NCBI RefSeq assembly: GCF_039530285.1
Contig: NZ_BAAAOK010000003.1
Location: forward strand, 1-64,000
Length of the DNA stretch: 64,000 nucleotides
From: Actinomadura_C alba
Lineage (GTDB): Bacteria; Actinomycetota; Actinomycetes; Streptosporangiales; Streptosporangiaceae
Reading direction: 5' to 3'
Positions 10,313-17,928 of this stretch are shown one piece after another; the stretch's first letter is position 1, and every line of letters begins with the position of its first letter. Position numbers and translations under genes: made by a program. The notes beneath the pieces were generated by a model. That model was not told the DNA's origin, did not search any database, and saw nothing but the letters and a program-made list of their open reading frames with translations.

Positions 10313-11028
10313 CCGGCCTCGGGGCGCTGGCGGCCTTGTGCACCGGCACCGCCGTATGGAGCCTGACCACGCCCTCCCCCGCGGTGCTCCGGCTGCGCGA
10401 GATGCTCATTCCCCGGACGCCGCCGTGGCCGCGTCGTGTCGCGGTCCGCGCCGTCGCCGCATTCGGGGAACTCCGCAGAAGGCGTGGCGAGACCCGGCTG
10501 CGACGGGCCGCGGTGATCGAGCTGTGCGACGGCATCGCGGCCGAGCTGGCGGCGGGCCGCACACCGGCCGCGGCCTTCGCCGAGTCGGCCGCGGTGCTGG
10601 ATCCGGCGGTCGGCTCCGTGCTTCTGGCCGCACGACCCGGTGAGGGGATTCCCGGCCTGCTCGACCGGATGGCCGGCGCGCCCGGCGCCGAGGGCCTGCG
10701 GTTGCTCGCGGCCTGCTGGCGGATCGGGGCCGAGCGCGGTGGCGCGCTCGCCTCGGTGATCCAGAGCCTGTCCGACTCCCTGCGTGAAGAGGAGGCCCAC
10801 CGGCGAGAGGTCACCGCACAGCTGGCCGGGCCGCGCGCGACGGCACGGCTGCTGGCCGGCCTGCCGCTGCTGGGGCTGGGCATGGCCGCGGCACTGGGCG
10901 CGCGGCCGCTGGCGTTCCTGTTCGGCACGCCGCCCGGAGCGGCCTGCCTCCTCGCCGGCATCGGGCTCGACGTTCTCGGGCTGTGGTGGACCCAGCGGCT
11001 CGCCGCCACGGCCGGATCGCCCCGATGA
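10309..11028 (+). CDS. tadB: TadB-like type II secretion F-family membrane protein
   Basis: 239 residues. The central cytoplasmic segment carries the F-domain pattern (about residues 60-165: ELCDGIAAELAAGRTPAAAF, then LAACWRIGAERGGALASVI), and two membrane helices close the protein (about 180-225). It forms the inner-membrane platform for Tad pilin assembly together with TadC. The ATGA overlap with tadA at 10309-10312 implies translational coupling. The length is short compared with free-standing TadB but normal for actinobacterial copies (Rv3658c). Confidence 0.85.
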   Translation: MTGLGALAALCTGTAVWSLTTPSPAVLRLREMLIPRTPPWPRRVAVRAVAAFGELRRRRGETRLRRAAVIELCDGIAAELAAGRTPAAAFAESAAVLDPAVGSVLLAARPGEGIPGLLDRMAGAPGAEGLRLLAACWRIGAERGGALASVIQSLSDSLREEEAHRREVTAQLAGPRATARLLAGLPLLGLGMAAALGARPLAFLFGTPPGAACLLAGIGLDVLGLWWTQRLAATAGSPR

Positions 11029-11792
11029 GCGCGGCGCTCTGCGCGATCGTCTGCGCCGCCCTCGCCGGGTGGCTGTTCCCACGCGGCCGTCCGATCGCCT
11101 GGTACCGGCTGACCGCGCTGCTGCCGCCACCGGCCGTGCGTGCGCCGGAGTCCCCTGCGGGCGGTCGCCCGGACGCGGGCCGCCGGGAGGAGCGTCTTCG
11201 ATGGGGCGTGGCGGCACTGGCCGGCGCGGCCTGCGCCGCGCTGGTCGGCGTCCCGGCCGGTCTGCCGGTCGGTGCCGCGGTCGCGTTCGGGTGCGCCCGG
11301 ACCCTGGCACGGATGGAGCCGCCGTCGCACCGCCGTCGCCGGGCCCGCCTCGTCGCCGACCTGCCGGTCGCCGTGGACCTGCTCGCGGCGTGCCTGTCCT
11401 GCGGCACGTCGTGGGGTGAGGCGGTCGAGGCCGTGGCGGATGCGGTCGGCGGCCCGCTCGGCGACGAGCTGCGCGCCGTGGCCGCGCAGGTGCGGCTCGG
11501 CGCCGATCCCGCGCGAGCGTGGCTCGCGCTCGCCCGGGAGCCGGCTCTGGCCCCGCTGGCCCGGGCGGTCGCGAGGGCCGCGCACAGCGGGACGGCGCTC
11601 ACCCCCACGCTCGCCAGGCTGGCCCGAGACCAGCGTCGGTCCGCGCACGCGGCCGCAACCGTGCGGGCGCGCGCCGCCGGGGTACGGGCGGTGGCGCCGC
11701 TCGGGCTCTGCTTCCTGCCCGCCTTCGTTCTGCTCGGCATCGTGCCGGCGGTCGCCGGTATCGCCTCGACCATGCTGTCGTCATCGCCCTGA
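11025..11792 (+). CDS. tadC: TadC-like type II secretion F-family membrane protein
   Basis: 255 residues. An N-terminal helix is followed by a long Arg/Pro-rich loop, a helix near 60-85, the F domain (about 105-205: DLPVAVDLLAACLSCGTSWGEAV) and a C-terminal helix (PLGLCFLPAFVLLGIVPAVA). It is the partner of TadB in the pilus platform. It starts at ATG 11025, overlapping the tadB stop by 4 bp. In M. tuberculosis the homologue (Rv3657c) is directly followed by the pilin gene; here about 2.2 kb of unrelated genes intervene. Confidence 0.83.
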   Translation: MSAALCAIVCAALAGWLFPRGRPIAWYRLTALLPPPAVRAPESPAGGRPDAGRREERLRWGVAALAGAACAALVGVPAGLPVGAAVAFGCARTLARMEPPSHRRRRARLVADLPVAVDLLAACLSCGTSWGEAVEAVADAVGGPLGDELRAVAAQVRLGADPARAWLALAREPALAPLARAVARAAHSGTALTPTLARLARDQRRSAHAAATVRARAAGVRAVAPLGLCFLPAFVLLGIVPAVAGIASTMLSSSP

Positions 11793-11910
11793 CGATCGGT
11801 GCGGCACCGGCTCCGACGGCGGCCGACCGCAGGCGGAGAGCACGAGCGAAGATCGCGAGATCGGAGAACGGCTGGTCAGCGATGGGCAAAGAAACCTCTC
11901 GAACCAATTG

Positions 11911-11946
11911 ATGACAGGAAGAAACCGGGCAAGTACCGTCAAAAGA
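11911..11946 (+). promoter_or_regulatory. Leaderless promoter of the DUF5753 regulator
   Basis: -35 ATGACA (11911-11916), 17-bp spacer, -10 TACCGT (11934-11939), then 6 bases to the A of ATG 11946. The predicted transcription start coincides with the start codon. There is no Shine-Dalgarno. Confidence 0.65.
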
Positions 11947-12794
11947 TGCATACCTCCGAACGCCTCAAGGAGGCCAAAAGCATCCTCGCGGCGCAGCTTC
12001 GCCAGATCCGCAATGAGGCGAGCCTGACCGGTCAGGCATTGGCGACCGAGGTCGGTTGGCCCAAATCCAAGGTCTCGAAGATCGAGAATGCCAACCAGGT
12101 CCCCACGGAGGGCGACATCCGGGAGTGGTGTCGCGTCTGCAACGCCGACGACCAGACGGTGGACCTGATAGCCACCGTCCGGAACATCGACAGCATGTAC
12201 ATCCAATGGCGCCGGCTGGAACAGACCGGGCTGCGGCACGTACAGCAGTCGTTCATGTCCCTCTACCGTGGTACTTCGCAGCTGCGGGTCTTCCAGCACG
12301 CGCCGGTCCCGGGGCTGCTCCAGACCCCTGACTACGCGGCCGCCCACCTGCGCTGCATCATGGAGTTCCGCGAGCTGCCGAATGATCTCGAACAGGCGGT
12401 GGAGGAGAGGGTCGCGCTCCAGGAGGTGCTCCGCGACGGTTCCAAGCGCTTCGCGTTCATCTTCGGCGAGCAGGCGTTGTACGCCCGGATGTGCGAGCCT
12501 GCGGCCATGGTGGGCCAGCTCGAACGGCTGACCACCATGACGTACGTACCGAACGTCTCGCTCGGCATCCTGCCGATCGCCGCCCCGCGCACCGTGTGGC
12601 CGTGGGAGGGGTTCTGGATCTATGACTCCGACCAGGTCAGATGCGACACGCTGCCCGGTCAGATCCGCAACAAGCAGCCCACCGACGTCGCGATTTACGA
12701 GAAGGCGTTCACGGCGCTGGCCGAGTCGGCCGTCTACGGCGAAGCCGCTCGAGCGCTGATCACGGCGGCGGCCACCGGATTCCGGGAAACGTGA
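11946..12794 (+). CDS. XRE-type helix-turn-helix regulator with DUF5753
   Basis: 282 residues. The N-terminal HTH (about 15-70: LRQIRNEASLTGQALATEVGWPKSKVSKIENAN) is followed by the DUF5753 sensor-like domain (about 90-275: VFQHAPVPGLLQTPDYA). Such proteins form large paralogous families in streptomycetes and relatives and usually pair with a small DUF397 protein. No clear DUF397 gene follows here. The gene lies between tadC and the pilin gene. Codon bias is slightly weaker and A+T higher at the 5' end than in the tad genes, consistent with insertion. The start is fixed by the leaderless promoter. Confidence 0.9.
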   Translation: MHTSERLKEAKSILAAQLRQIRNEASLTGQALATEVGWPKSKVSKIENANQVPTEGDIREWCRVCNADDQTVDLIATVRNIDSMYIQWRRLEQTGLRHVQQSFMSLYRGTSQLRVFQHAPVPGLLQTPDYAAAHLRCIMEFRELPNDLEQAVEERVALQEVLRDGSKRFAFIFGEQALYARMCEPAAMVGQLERLTTMTYVPNVSLGILPIAAPRTVWPWEGFWIYDSDQVRCDTLPGQIRNKQPTDVAIYEKAFTALAESAVYGEAARALITAAATGFRET

Positions 12795-12840
12795 AGAAAC
12801 ATCGTTGGGGATGATCCGCCTTTGTCCCTACCGTCGCAAT

Positions 12841-12972
12841 ATGGACGGACGTCGACCTGTACGACATGACCGCCCTGCCGTGCCGGCCGAGCCCGGATTA
12901 CTCCCTGGGTCTGGCGCCGGGCATCCGCCGGCGCCGGACTCGGTCCGGATCGAGTCGTCCGGCGGCAGCTGA
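12841..12972 (+). CDS. Possible 43-residue ORF, leaderless
   Basis: ATG 12841 follows TACCGT (12829-12834) by exactly 6 bases, with TTGGGG 18 bp further up. This is the same layout and the same -10 hexamer as the regulator upstream. The frame ends in TGATG, coupling it to the next ORF. Against it, codon third positions are not GC-rich at the beginning, while frame 12866 is GC3-rich over 12842-12940. A frameshifted or decayed gene is an equally good reading. No homology was recognised. Confidence 0.3.
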   Translation: MDGRRPVRHDRPAVPAEPGLLPGSGAGHPPAPDSVRIESSGGS

Positions 12973-13421
12973 TGAAAGGGCCCTGGAGACCACCGCGCAT
13001 CTTCTCGTGGACCATCGTGCCCCCGGGCTGCGATCCGCTCGGGCTCGGGGCCGCCGGAGTCTGCGGCGATCGGCAGCGGGTCTTCGCGCGCGTGGCCGAC
13101 GCGCTGCGTGAGGCGCCGCAGGGGTCGCGTGGCCTCGTGCACAGCGTGACGCTGAGCTTCTCGCGGATCGGCTACGTCTACGACTCGTTGATAGCGCGCG
13201 GCCGGTTGGACGCGGTCAGCGGCGCGGTCGTCTGGGACGACCTCTCCGCGCACGGTGGGTGGGGGCGGCTCGACACGGACTTCGCCGGCGCGCCTGACGG
13301 TTTCGGCGACTCCGTCCCGCCCGAAGCGATCGCCGCGGGCCTGGCCGACCTCGATTCCGATCGCGAGCGACGGCAGGCGACGGGGCCTCGGATGAATGCC
13401 TCCAACGGAGGGGGATCGTAG
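12972..13421 (+). CDS. Conserved-looking hypothetical protein
   Basis: 149 residues with good actinomycete codon bias throughout. It opens MKGPWRPPRIFSW and contains PPGCDPLGLGAAGVCGDRQRVFARVADALREAP. No membrane helix, signal peptide or catalytic motif is evident. The family is not recognised. The ATG overlaps the stop of the preceding small frame (TGATG); a start further upstream would require a frameshift near 12940. It belongs to the cassette that separates tadC from the pilin gene. Confidence 0.6.
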   Translation: MKGPWRPPRIFSWTIVPPGCDPLGLGAAGVCGDRQRVFARVADALREAPQGSRGLVHSVTLSFSRIGYVYDSLIARGRLDAVSGAVVWDDLSAHGGWGRLDTDFAGAPDGFGDSVPPEAIAAGLADLDSDRERRQATGPRMNASNGGGS

Positions 13422-13423
13422 GC

Positions 13424-13567
13424 GTGGGCGCCTTCCCGTTCATCAGCGTGTGCACGTCGAGACCGGGCGCGGACGGCGCGCAGACCCGGGCGTCTCGGGC
13501 GGTGGCGGGCCCGGACGCGGTCGTATCGCCCGGCCGGTGGGGCCGCCGGGCCGTACGACTCCTGTGA
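13424..13567 (+). CDS. Possible 47-residue small protein
   Basis: The GTG start at 13424 is preceded by a strong GGAGGGGGA 8-9 bases upstream, inside the end of the preceding gene. The frame is GC3-rich and ends at TGA 13565-13567. It begins VGAFPFISVCTSRPGADG and has an Arg-rich tail. No family is recognised. The ribosome binding site is the main support. Confidence 0.4.
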   Translation: MGAFPFISVCTSRPGADGAQTRASRAVAGPDAVVSPGRWGRRAVRLL

Positions 13568-13993
13568 ACCGGCGCGGCGGTGTGGACGCCCAGGTCTTGG
13601 CACCCCCGGAGACCATTTCCCGCACCGCCGTGTCCACAGATCCCGGCCGGCGACGGCTCCGTCATCGGGCGAGCCGGCCCGATGGGGCGCGGAATTCCCA
13701 CTCTCTTCATGGGTCGAAGGAATATATGTCCAGGGTGGAGATTTCTTCGACCCGGTGACCCTTCTTCACACCTATCGGGCTCTCACTGCCATCGGTTTCG
13801 CAGGGTGCGCCGTTCTTCGCGGGGTTCGCGGATCTCGCAAATTCCGGCCACGCGCACCGGCGGAGACATCGACGGGGGTTCGCCGGCCGGAGTTATCCAC
13901 AGAATGCGGTTCGGTCGGTGACCTGCCAGATCCGCGATGCAGGCTTGGTGGCGGGCACCGCGGGGTGCCCCTGACGGGAAAAGAGGGCCTCCC
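13568..13993. other. Intergenic region upstream of the pilin half of the Tad cluster
   Basis: About 425 bases without a convincing gene. It holds a second GTTATCCACAG (13892-13902) and a locally AT-richer stretch (13700-13850) that may contain the promoter for pilin-tadE-tadG. A GGGGTGCCCC-like short palindrome lies near 13962-13971. Confidence 0.5.
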
Positions 13994-14188
13994 ATGCGAA
14001 TGGCACAGGTGATGACCCGGTCCAGAGGCCGGCACGCTCGCGACGACGGGATGTCGACCGCCGAGTACGCCGTCGGCACTGTGGCCGCCGCCGCCTTCGC
14101 CGGGCTGCTGTTCAAGATCGTGACGAGCCCGGAAGTGCGGCGGTTACTTCTGGACATCGTCAAGAGGGCACTGCAACTGGCCGGGTGA
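13994..14188 (+). CDS. Flp/DUF4244-type pilin
   Basis: 64 residues with a short basic leader, the Flp-like motif DDGMSTAEYAVGTVAAAAF (Glu at +5 of the mature pilin) and one hydrophobic helix (about 25-47). This is the actinobacterial DUF4244 type (Rv3656c). It is the predicted structural subunit of the Tad pilus. The start at ATG 13994 has a modest GAGGG; ATG 14000 would also fit. It overlaps tadE by 4 bp (GTGA). Confidence 0.85.
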   Translation: MRMAQVMTRSRGRHARDDGMSTAEYAVGTVAAAAFAGLLFKIVTSPEVRRLLLDIVKRALQLAG

Positions 14189-14796
14189 TCGAGGTGTCCA
14201 AGGGCCTCCGCTCCAGACGGCGGGTGGGCCGGCCCCACTGGTGGCACCCGGCCCGCCGGCCGCCCGGCCATCGCCTCCCGGTGCCCGGCGACTCCGCGAG
14301 GTCGCGCGGAATCCTCCGTCCCCCCGGTGAGAGACGCCGCACCGGTGAGAGACGCCGCCCCGGAAAGAGACGTCCCCCCGGTGAGAGACGTCCCCTCAGA
14401 AAGATCGGAGAGAGACGTCCCCTCAGAAGGAGACGTCCTGGCGGCGCGGAAGGCGGCTCGGCCACCGTCGAGATCGCGGTCGCACTGCCCGGGCTGGTGC
14501 TCGTGACCGCCATCGCCCTCTGGGGAGTGGCGGTCGCGTCGGCGCAGGTCGCCTGCGCGGACGCGGTGCGGGCCGGTGCCCGGGCGGCGGCCCGGGGGGA
14601 ACCGGTCCCGGCCGTTCGCACGGCGGTCGCCCGGGCGGCGCCGGCCGGAGCCAGGGTCGGCGTGCGGCGGGGTGTGGAGACGACGCGGGTCGAGGTCGAG
14701 GTCGCGGTCGAGGCACCCGCCGCCGGCGGCCTGCCCGCGATCACCCTGCGGGCCCACGCGCTCGCGGTGACCGAACCGGGTGTGGGCGGCCCATGA
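14185..14796 (+). CDS. tadE: TadE-like minor pilin with Arg-rich N-terminal repeat
   Basis: 203 residues from GTG 14185. The C-terminal 115 residues are a normal TadE-like minor pilin: GGSATVEIAVALPGLVLVT starts the single membrane helix. The first 90 residues are a basic Arg/Pro/Gly stretch built from repeated GERR/GKRR-type units and are not part of the family. Either the leader is an expanded repeat that must remain cytoplasmic, or translation starts further in. Overlaps pilin and tadG-like genes by 4 bp on each side (compare Rv3655c). Confidence 0.75.
   Translation: MIEVSKGLRSRRRVGRPHWWHPARRPPGHRLPVPGDSARSRGILRPPGERRRTGERRRPGKRRPPGERRPLRKIGERRPLRRRRPGGAEGGSATVEIAVALPGLVLVTAIALWGVAVASAQVACADAVRAGARAAARGEPVPAVRTAVARAAPAGARVGVRRGVETTRVEVEVAVEAPAAGGLPAITLRAHALAVTEPGVGGP
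14321..14440. repeat. Degenerate 17-18 bp tandem repeat inside tadE
   Basis: About six imperfect units related to CGGTGAGAGACGCCGC/CGGTGAGAGACGTCCCC lie head to tail, starting near 14325, 14342, 14360, 14379, 14406 and 14424. All are in frame, so they extend rather than break the protein. Confidence 0.7.
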
Positions 14797-15257
14797 CGAG
14801 CGTCGTCCACCGGGCCGGGCGTGATCCGGCCGCCGCGGCCGCCGGACCGGCGGGCGACGCGCCGCGCGCTCTCCCGGCCGCGCATCGGACGGGGCGATGG
14901 GGCGCCGACCGTGGCTCGGGCACGCTGTGGGCGCTGACCGCCATGGCGGTGATCTGGCTCGCCGCCGTGCTCGCCATGACGGTGGGCGGGGTACGGGCAG
15001 CCCGCCACCGGGCGCATACCGCGGCCGATCTCGCGGCGCTCGCGGCGGCCTCCCATGCCGCGACCGGTGCCGCGGTCGGTCACGCGTGCCGCCGGGCGTC
15101 GGAGGTCGCGGCGGCGTCCGGCGGCCGGGTCTCCGCGTGTGTCGTGCGCGGCCAGGTCGCCGACGTCACGGTGGTCGTGACGATCCGGGTCCCGGTGTCG
15201 TCGAGCCGGTGGCGGCTGGTCGTCAGGTCCCGCGCCGGTCCATCGACTCATGCGTAA
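14793..15257 (+). CDS. TadG-like / Flp pilus-assembly secreted protein
   Basis: 154 residues: Ala/Arg-rich N-terminus, then DRGSGTLWALTAMAVIWLAAVLAM as the single membrane anchor (about 40-66) and a small extracytoplasmic domain with two Cys. The motif RHRAHTAADLAALAAA after the helix is typical of actinobacterial TadE/TadG-like helper proteins (Rv3654c). ATGA overlap with tadE. It is the last gene of the pilus locus; no prepilin peptidase gene is present in the window. Confidence 0.75.
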   Translation: MTSVVHRAGRDPAAAAAGPAGDAPRALPAAHRTGRWGADRGSGTLWALTAMAVIWLAAVLAMTVGGVRAARHRAHTAADLAALAAASHAATGAAVGHACRRASEVAAASGGRVSACVVRGQVADVTVVVTIRVPVSSSRWRLVVRSRAGPSTHA

Positions 15258-15501
15258 CCCATCCGGCCGACAGTCGTTGTACAGAGTGTTCAATAGGGCG
15301 CACTGGAGGCCGGCGGTGGAGCGGGAGCGCGAGGTGGAGGGCGGGATCGCGATGGGCCGACTCCGGTCATTCAATTCGGCATTCCCCTGTTTTCGTCGGC
15401 TACAGAGTGGTTAGATACCGTCCAGTAAGCGCATAGGTACCCATTAGTGCGATGTTCAGCGGACCAAAGCGCAGCCGGACTCACGACGAAGGGACAACGG
15501 C

Positions 15502-16842
15502 GTGACGAGGACTCGCAGACTGGGTACGGTGATGCTCGCGACAGCCATCGCGATGGGCGTCGCGGTGCTCAGCGCGTCCTCGCCGGCCCAGGCGGGGAGT
15601 GAGATCTCCGGCCCCGGCACCGTCACCAGCGGCTCGAGCGTCACCGTGAGCGCCCAGATCGACAACGTCGTACGGGTGGAATTGCAGGTCGCCGCTCCGG
15701 GTGGCGGCTTCACGACGATCGACAGCGGCGGCAATCTGCTGGGCGAGACCCGGCTGTCGAACCGCGTGAACGTTCCCAGCAACGGCATCTACAAGACTCG
15801 TCTCAGGGGAAGCGTCACCGGCAAGATCTACGAGACCAAGAACTTCACCGTCCGCGTTCCTCCCTCCGCGCCGCGCGGCGTGCGCGCGAGCGCGTCGGGC
15901 GGCAAGGTGGTCGTCCGGTGGGCACGAGGCGCCGAGGACGACCTCGCGGGCTATGAGGTCGCCGCCAGTGCGCGCTCGCGCACCGCAGCGCCCTCGGCCC
16001 TGTGCGCGGGTGCCGCCTGTACCACGACGCTGAGCCTTCCGAGCGGCGCGAGCGGGCAGGTCGGAGTCTCGGTGCGGGCCCTGCGGCCGGACGGTTCCGG
16101 TGGCACGGTGCGCTCCGGCGCCTCGTCCTCCCGGGTCACGATCCCGGCCGGTCCGAGTGGAAGCCGGGTCTACGGTCAGGGTGCCGACGGTTCCGGCCCG
16201 CGATCCGGCGCGACGGGAGTGCCGTCCCTCGACCCGCTGAACCCGCTTCAGAACAACTCGTCGATCGAGATGCCGCCGGCCGATCCAGGTGGGACATCCG
16301 GGTTCGAGTACCCGGCGCCGGGCCCTGAGGTGGCCGCCCCCGGGCAGGCCGACCCGGCCGCCGAGAACGTCTCGGCCACGAGCAGCCTCGAGTGGGGCAA
16401 GAGCCTCGCCATCGCGTTGATCCTGCTGGTCGTCGCGGCGCACCTCGGCATGTGGACGCGTCGCACCCGGGTGGCGCAGGCGCTGGTCGGCCGAGGCGGC
16501 CGCACCGGGGCCGGGCGCGAGCGGGTGCGCGCGGCGCGTGAGCGGATCGCCCGCGCCGAGGCCGAGGCCAGGGCCGCCTCTGCCGGGGCCGCCGCCACTC
16601 CCGCGGGTGACACGAACGGTGCCGCGGCACCGGTTCCGCCCGGCGCCCGGCGAAACGGCACCGCGTCACCCGCCAAGCCCCCGGCCGAGCCGCCCGCGCG
16701 GGCCAGGTCGGCGGCGACCCGGCCGCGATCAGGACCCGGAGCCAGGGACGTGTCACGCACCGGGGCCGCCAAGGTGCCCAGCCGACGCTCCGGCGGTTAC
16801 CAAGGCCGCCGCCGGCGACGTGACGGACGCGATCTGGCATGA
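15502..16842 (+). CDS. Secreted, membrane-anchored fibronectin type III-like protein
   Basis: 446 residues. A signal peptide ends near AQA at residue 31. An Ig-like region (about 33-115) is followed by an FnIII-like domain (about 118-215: PSAPRGVRASASGGKVVVRWARGAEDDLAGYEV) and a Pro/Ser-rich linker. One membrane helix (about 296-316: SLAIALILLVVAAHLGMW) precedes a 125-residue Arg/Ala/Pro-rich cytoplasmic tail with coiled-coil character (VRAARERIARAEAEARAA). GTG 15502 has GAAGGGA upstream. The function is unknown; the layout suggests a surface protein that also contacts the cytoplasm. Confidence 0.75.
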   Translation: MTRTRRLGTVMLATAIAMGVAVLSASSPAQAGSEISGPGTVTSGSSVTVSAQIDNVVRVELQVAAPGGGFTTIDSGGNLLGETRLSNRVNVPSNGIYKTRLRGSVTGKIYETKNFTVRVPPSAPRGVRASASGGKVVVRWARGAEDDLAGYEVAASARSRTAAPSALCAGAACTTTLSLPSGASGQVGVSVRALRPDGSGGTVRSGASSSRVTIPAGPSGSRVYGQGADGSGPRSGATGVPSLDPLNPLQNNSSIEMPPADPGGTSGFEYPAPGPEVAAPGQADPAAENVSATSSLEWGKSLAIALILLVVAAHLGMWTRRTRVAQALVGRGGRTGAGRERVRAARERIARAEAEARAASAGAAATPAGDTNGAAAPVPPGARRNGTASPAKPPAEPPARARSAATRPRSGPGARDVSRTGAAKVPSRRSGGYQGRRRRRDGRDLA

Positions 16843-16865
16843 CGCGAAGCGATGCGGCACGGCAG

Positions 16866-17105
16866 ATGTGACGCGGTGAGACGTGACGCGGCGAGACGTG
16901 ACGTGACGTGACGCGGCGAGATGTGACGTGACGTGACGCGGCGAGATGTGACGCGGCGAGACGCGGCGAGATGTGACGCGGCGAGACGCGGCGAGATGTG
17001 ACGCGGCGAGACGCGGCGAGATGTGACGCGGCGAGACGCGGCGAGATGTGACGCGGCGAGACGCGGCGAGATGTGACGCGGCGAGACGCGGTGAGATGTG
17101 ACGCG
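16866..17105. repeat. Pentamer-based satellite with 25-bp higher-order repeat
   Basis: The block is almost entirely built from 5-mers ACGCG, GCGAG, ATGTG and ACGTG. From 16946 it settles into a 25-bp unit (ATGTG-ACGCG-GCGAG-ACGCG-GCGAG) repeated at 16946, 16971, 16996, 17021, 17046 and 17071 (last copy with one change), and then a partial copy at 17096. There are no spacers, so it is not a CRISPR array. It follows the FnIII-like gene directly. Confidence 0.95.
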
Positions 17106-17118
17106 GAGCGATAGGCGC

Positions 17119-17176
17119 GCGCTGTGGATCAAGCATCAGGGCACTTCTGGGTGCCCCGATGCTTGATCCACAGCGC
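17119..17176. repeat. Very long near-perfect hairpin, possible bidirectional terminator
   Basis: GCGCTGTGGATCAAGCATC (17119-17137) pairs perfectly with 17158-17176. The stem continues through AGGGCAC/GTGCCCC with one mismatch to a 6-base loop TTCTGG (17145-17150), about 26 bp in all. It lies between convergent genes. There is no U tract. Bidirectional terminator or a small palindromic mobile unit are both possible. Confidence 0.7.
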
Positions 17177-17416
17177 CGCGCGCTGCCGTTCGAGGGCCGG
17201 AGCACGCCCAAGTGCCGGATGCCTGATCGACTGCGAGCCGTGCCGGGTACACGCCCGGAGCTGTGCGGGCCCGGCCGGGTGCATGAGGCGATGCTCCGAC
17301 TCCGGCCGGGCCGGGGCCGGGTGGCCTGGATCCGGCCCGGCCGGATCGGATCCTCCGACGCGATGATCCGCGCCGCTGAGGTTCCGCCCGCCGGACTCAC
17401 GGCGGGCCGAGCCGGC

Positions 17417-17791
17417 TCAGCTCGAGTGCGGCACCATGGGCTGCTGGGGTATCGCGCCGGTGCTGGAATCACGCCTGGCGCGGGCCAGCTCGCGCTGGAG
17501 CTGGCGCTTCTCCATCTCCATCGTCGTCATGGACTCTTCGTGCTCGTCACGCAGGTCGCGCAGTTCCTTGCGGACGCGGATGGCGCGCCCCAGGCCGAGT
17601 GCCGCCATGCTGAACCCGGCCAGGAAGACCGTGGCCACGGCCGCACCGGCCAGGAAGACGTGCCACTGGCTGGTGATGCCCGGCACGGAGTCGCCGAACA
17701 CGGTGAGCTCGGTGGCCCCCGTGTTGTCCAGGACGATGCTGACGCCCGTGACGGCGGCCGCCGCGGCCAATACGAGTCCCAGGAAGATCAT
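17417..17791 (-). CDS. Small LapA-like membrane protein with coiled coil
   Basis: 124 residues: two membrane helices (about 2-20 and 42-66), then a charged coiled coil (RVRKELRDLRDEHEESMTTMEMEKRQLQRELARARR) and a short polar tail. This layout resembles LapA-type (DUF1049) proteins, but homology is only suggested. ATG 17791 is chosen because GAGAGGAC lies upstream and the first helix begins right after it; the frame extends to 17836. It lies downstream of the helicase gene on the same strand, after a 137-bp AT-rich gap that probably holds its promoter. Confidence 0.65.
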   Translation of the reverse strand: MIFLGLVLAAAAAVTGVSIVLDNTGATELTVFGDSVPGITSQWHVFLAGAAVATVFLAGFSMAALGLGRAIRVRKELRDLRDEHEESMTTMEMEKRQLQRELARARRDSSTGAIPQQPMVPHSS

Positions 17792-17904
17792 GTGTGCTGT
17801 CCTCTCTCTCCGGAGTGCGGGTATCCCGAAGATCACGAGATGCGTTGTGAGATTAGAGGTTCAATCGTTACGGCGCTATACAACCCCAAAAATATGTCGT
17901 TACG

Positions 17905-17919
17905 TGTACTTTCTGTACA
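17905..17919. promoter_or_regulatory. Inverted repeat TGTAC-N5-GTACA
   Basis: TGTACTTTCTGTACA is a perfect 5-bp inverted repeat in the AT-rich gap between the helicase gene end and the small membrane-protein gene. It is a candidate operator. No matching regulator is known from the window. Confidence 0.35.
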
Positions 17920-17928
17920 AATACGGAC

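Noticed and set aside
16866..17105. CRISPR array
   Set aside because: Repeats are directly abutting without unique spacers, units are built from pentamers, and there are no cas genes.
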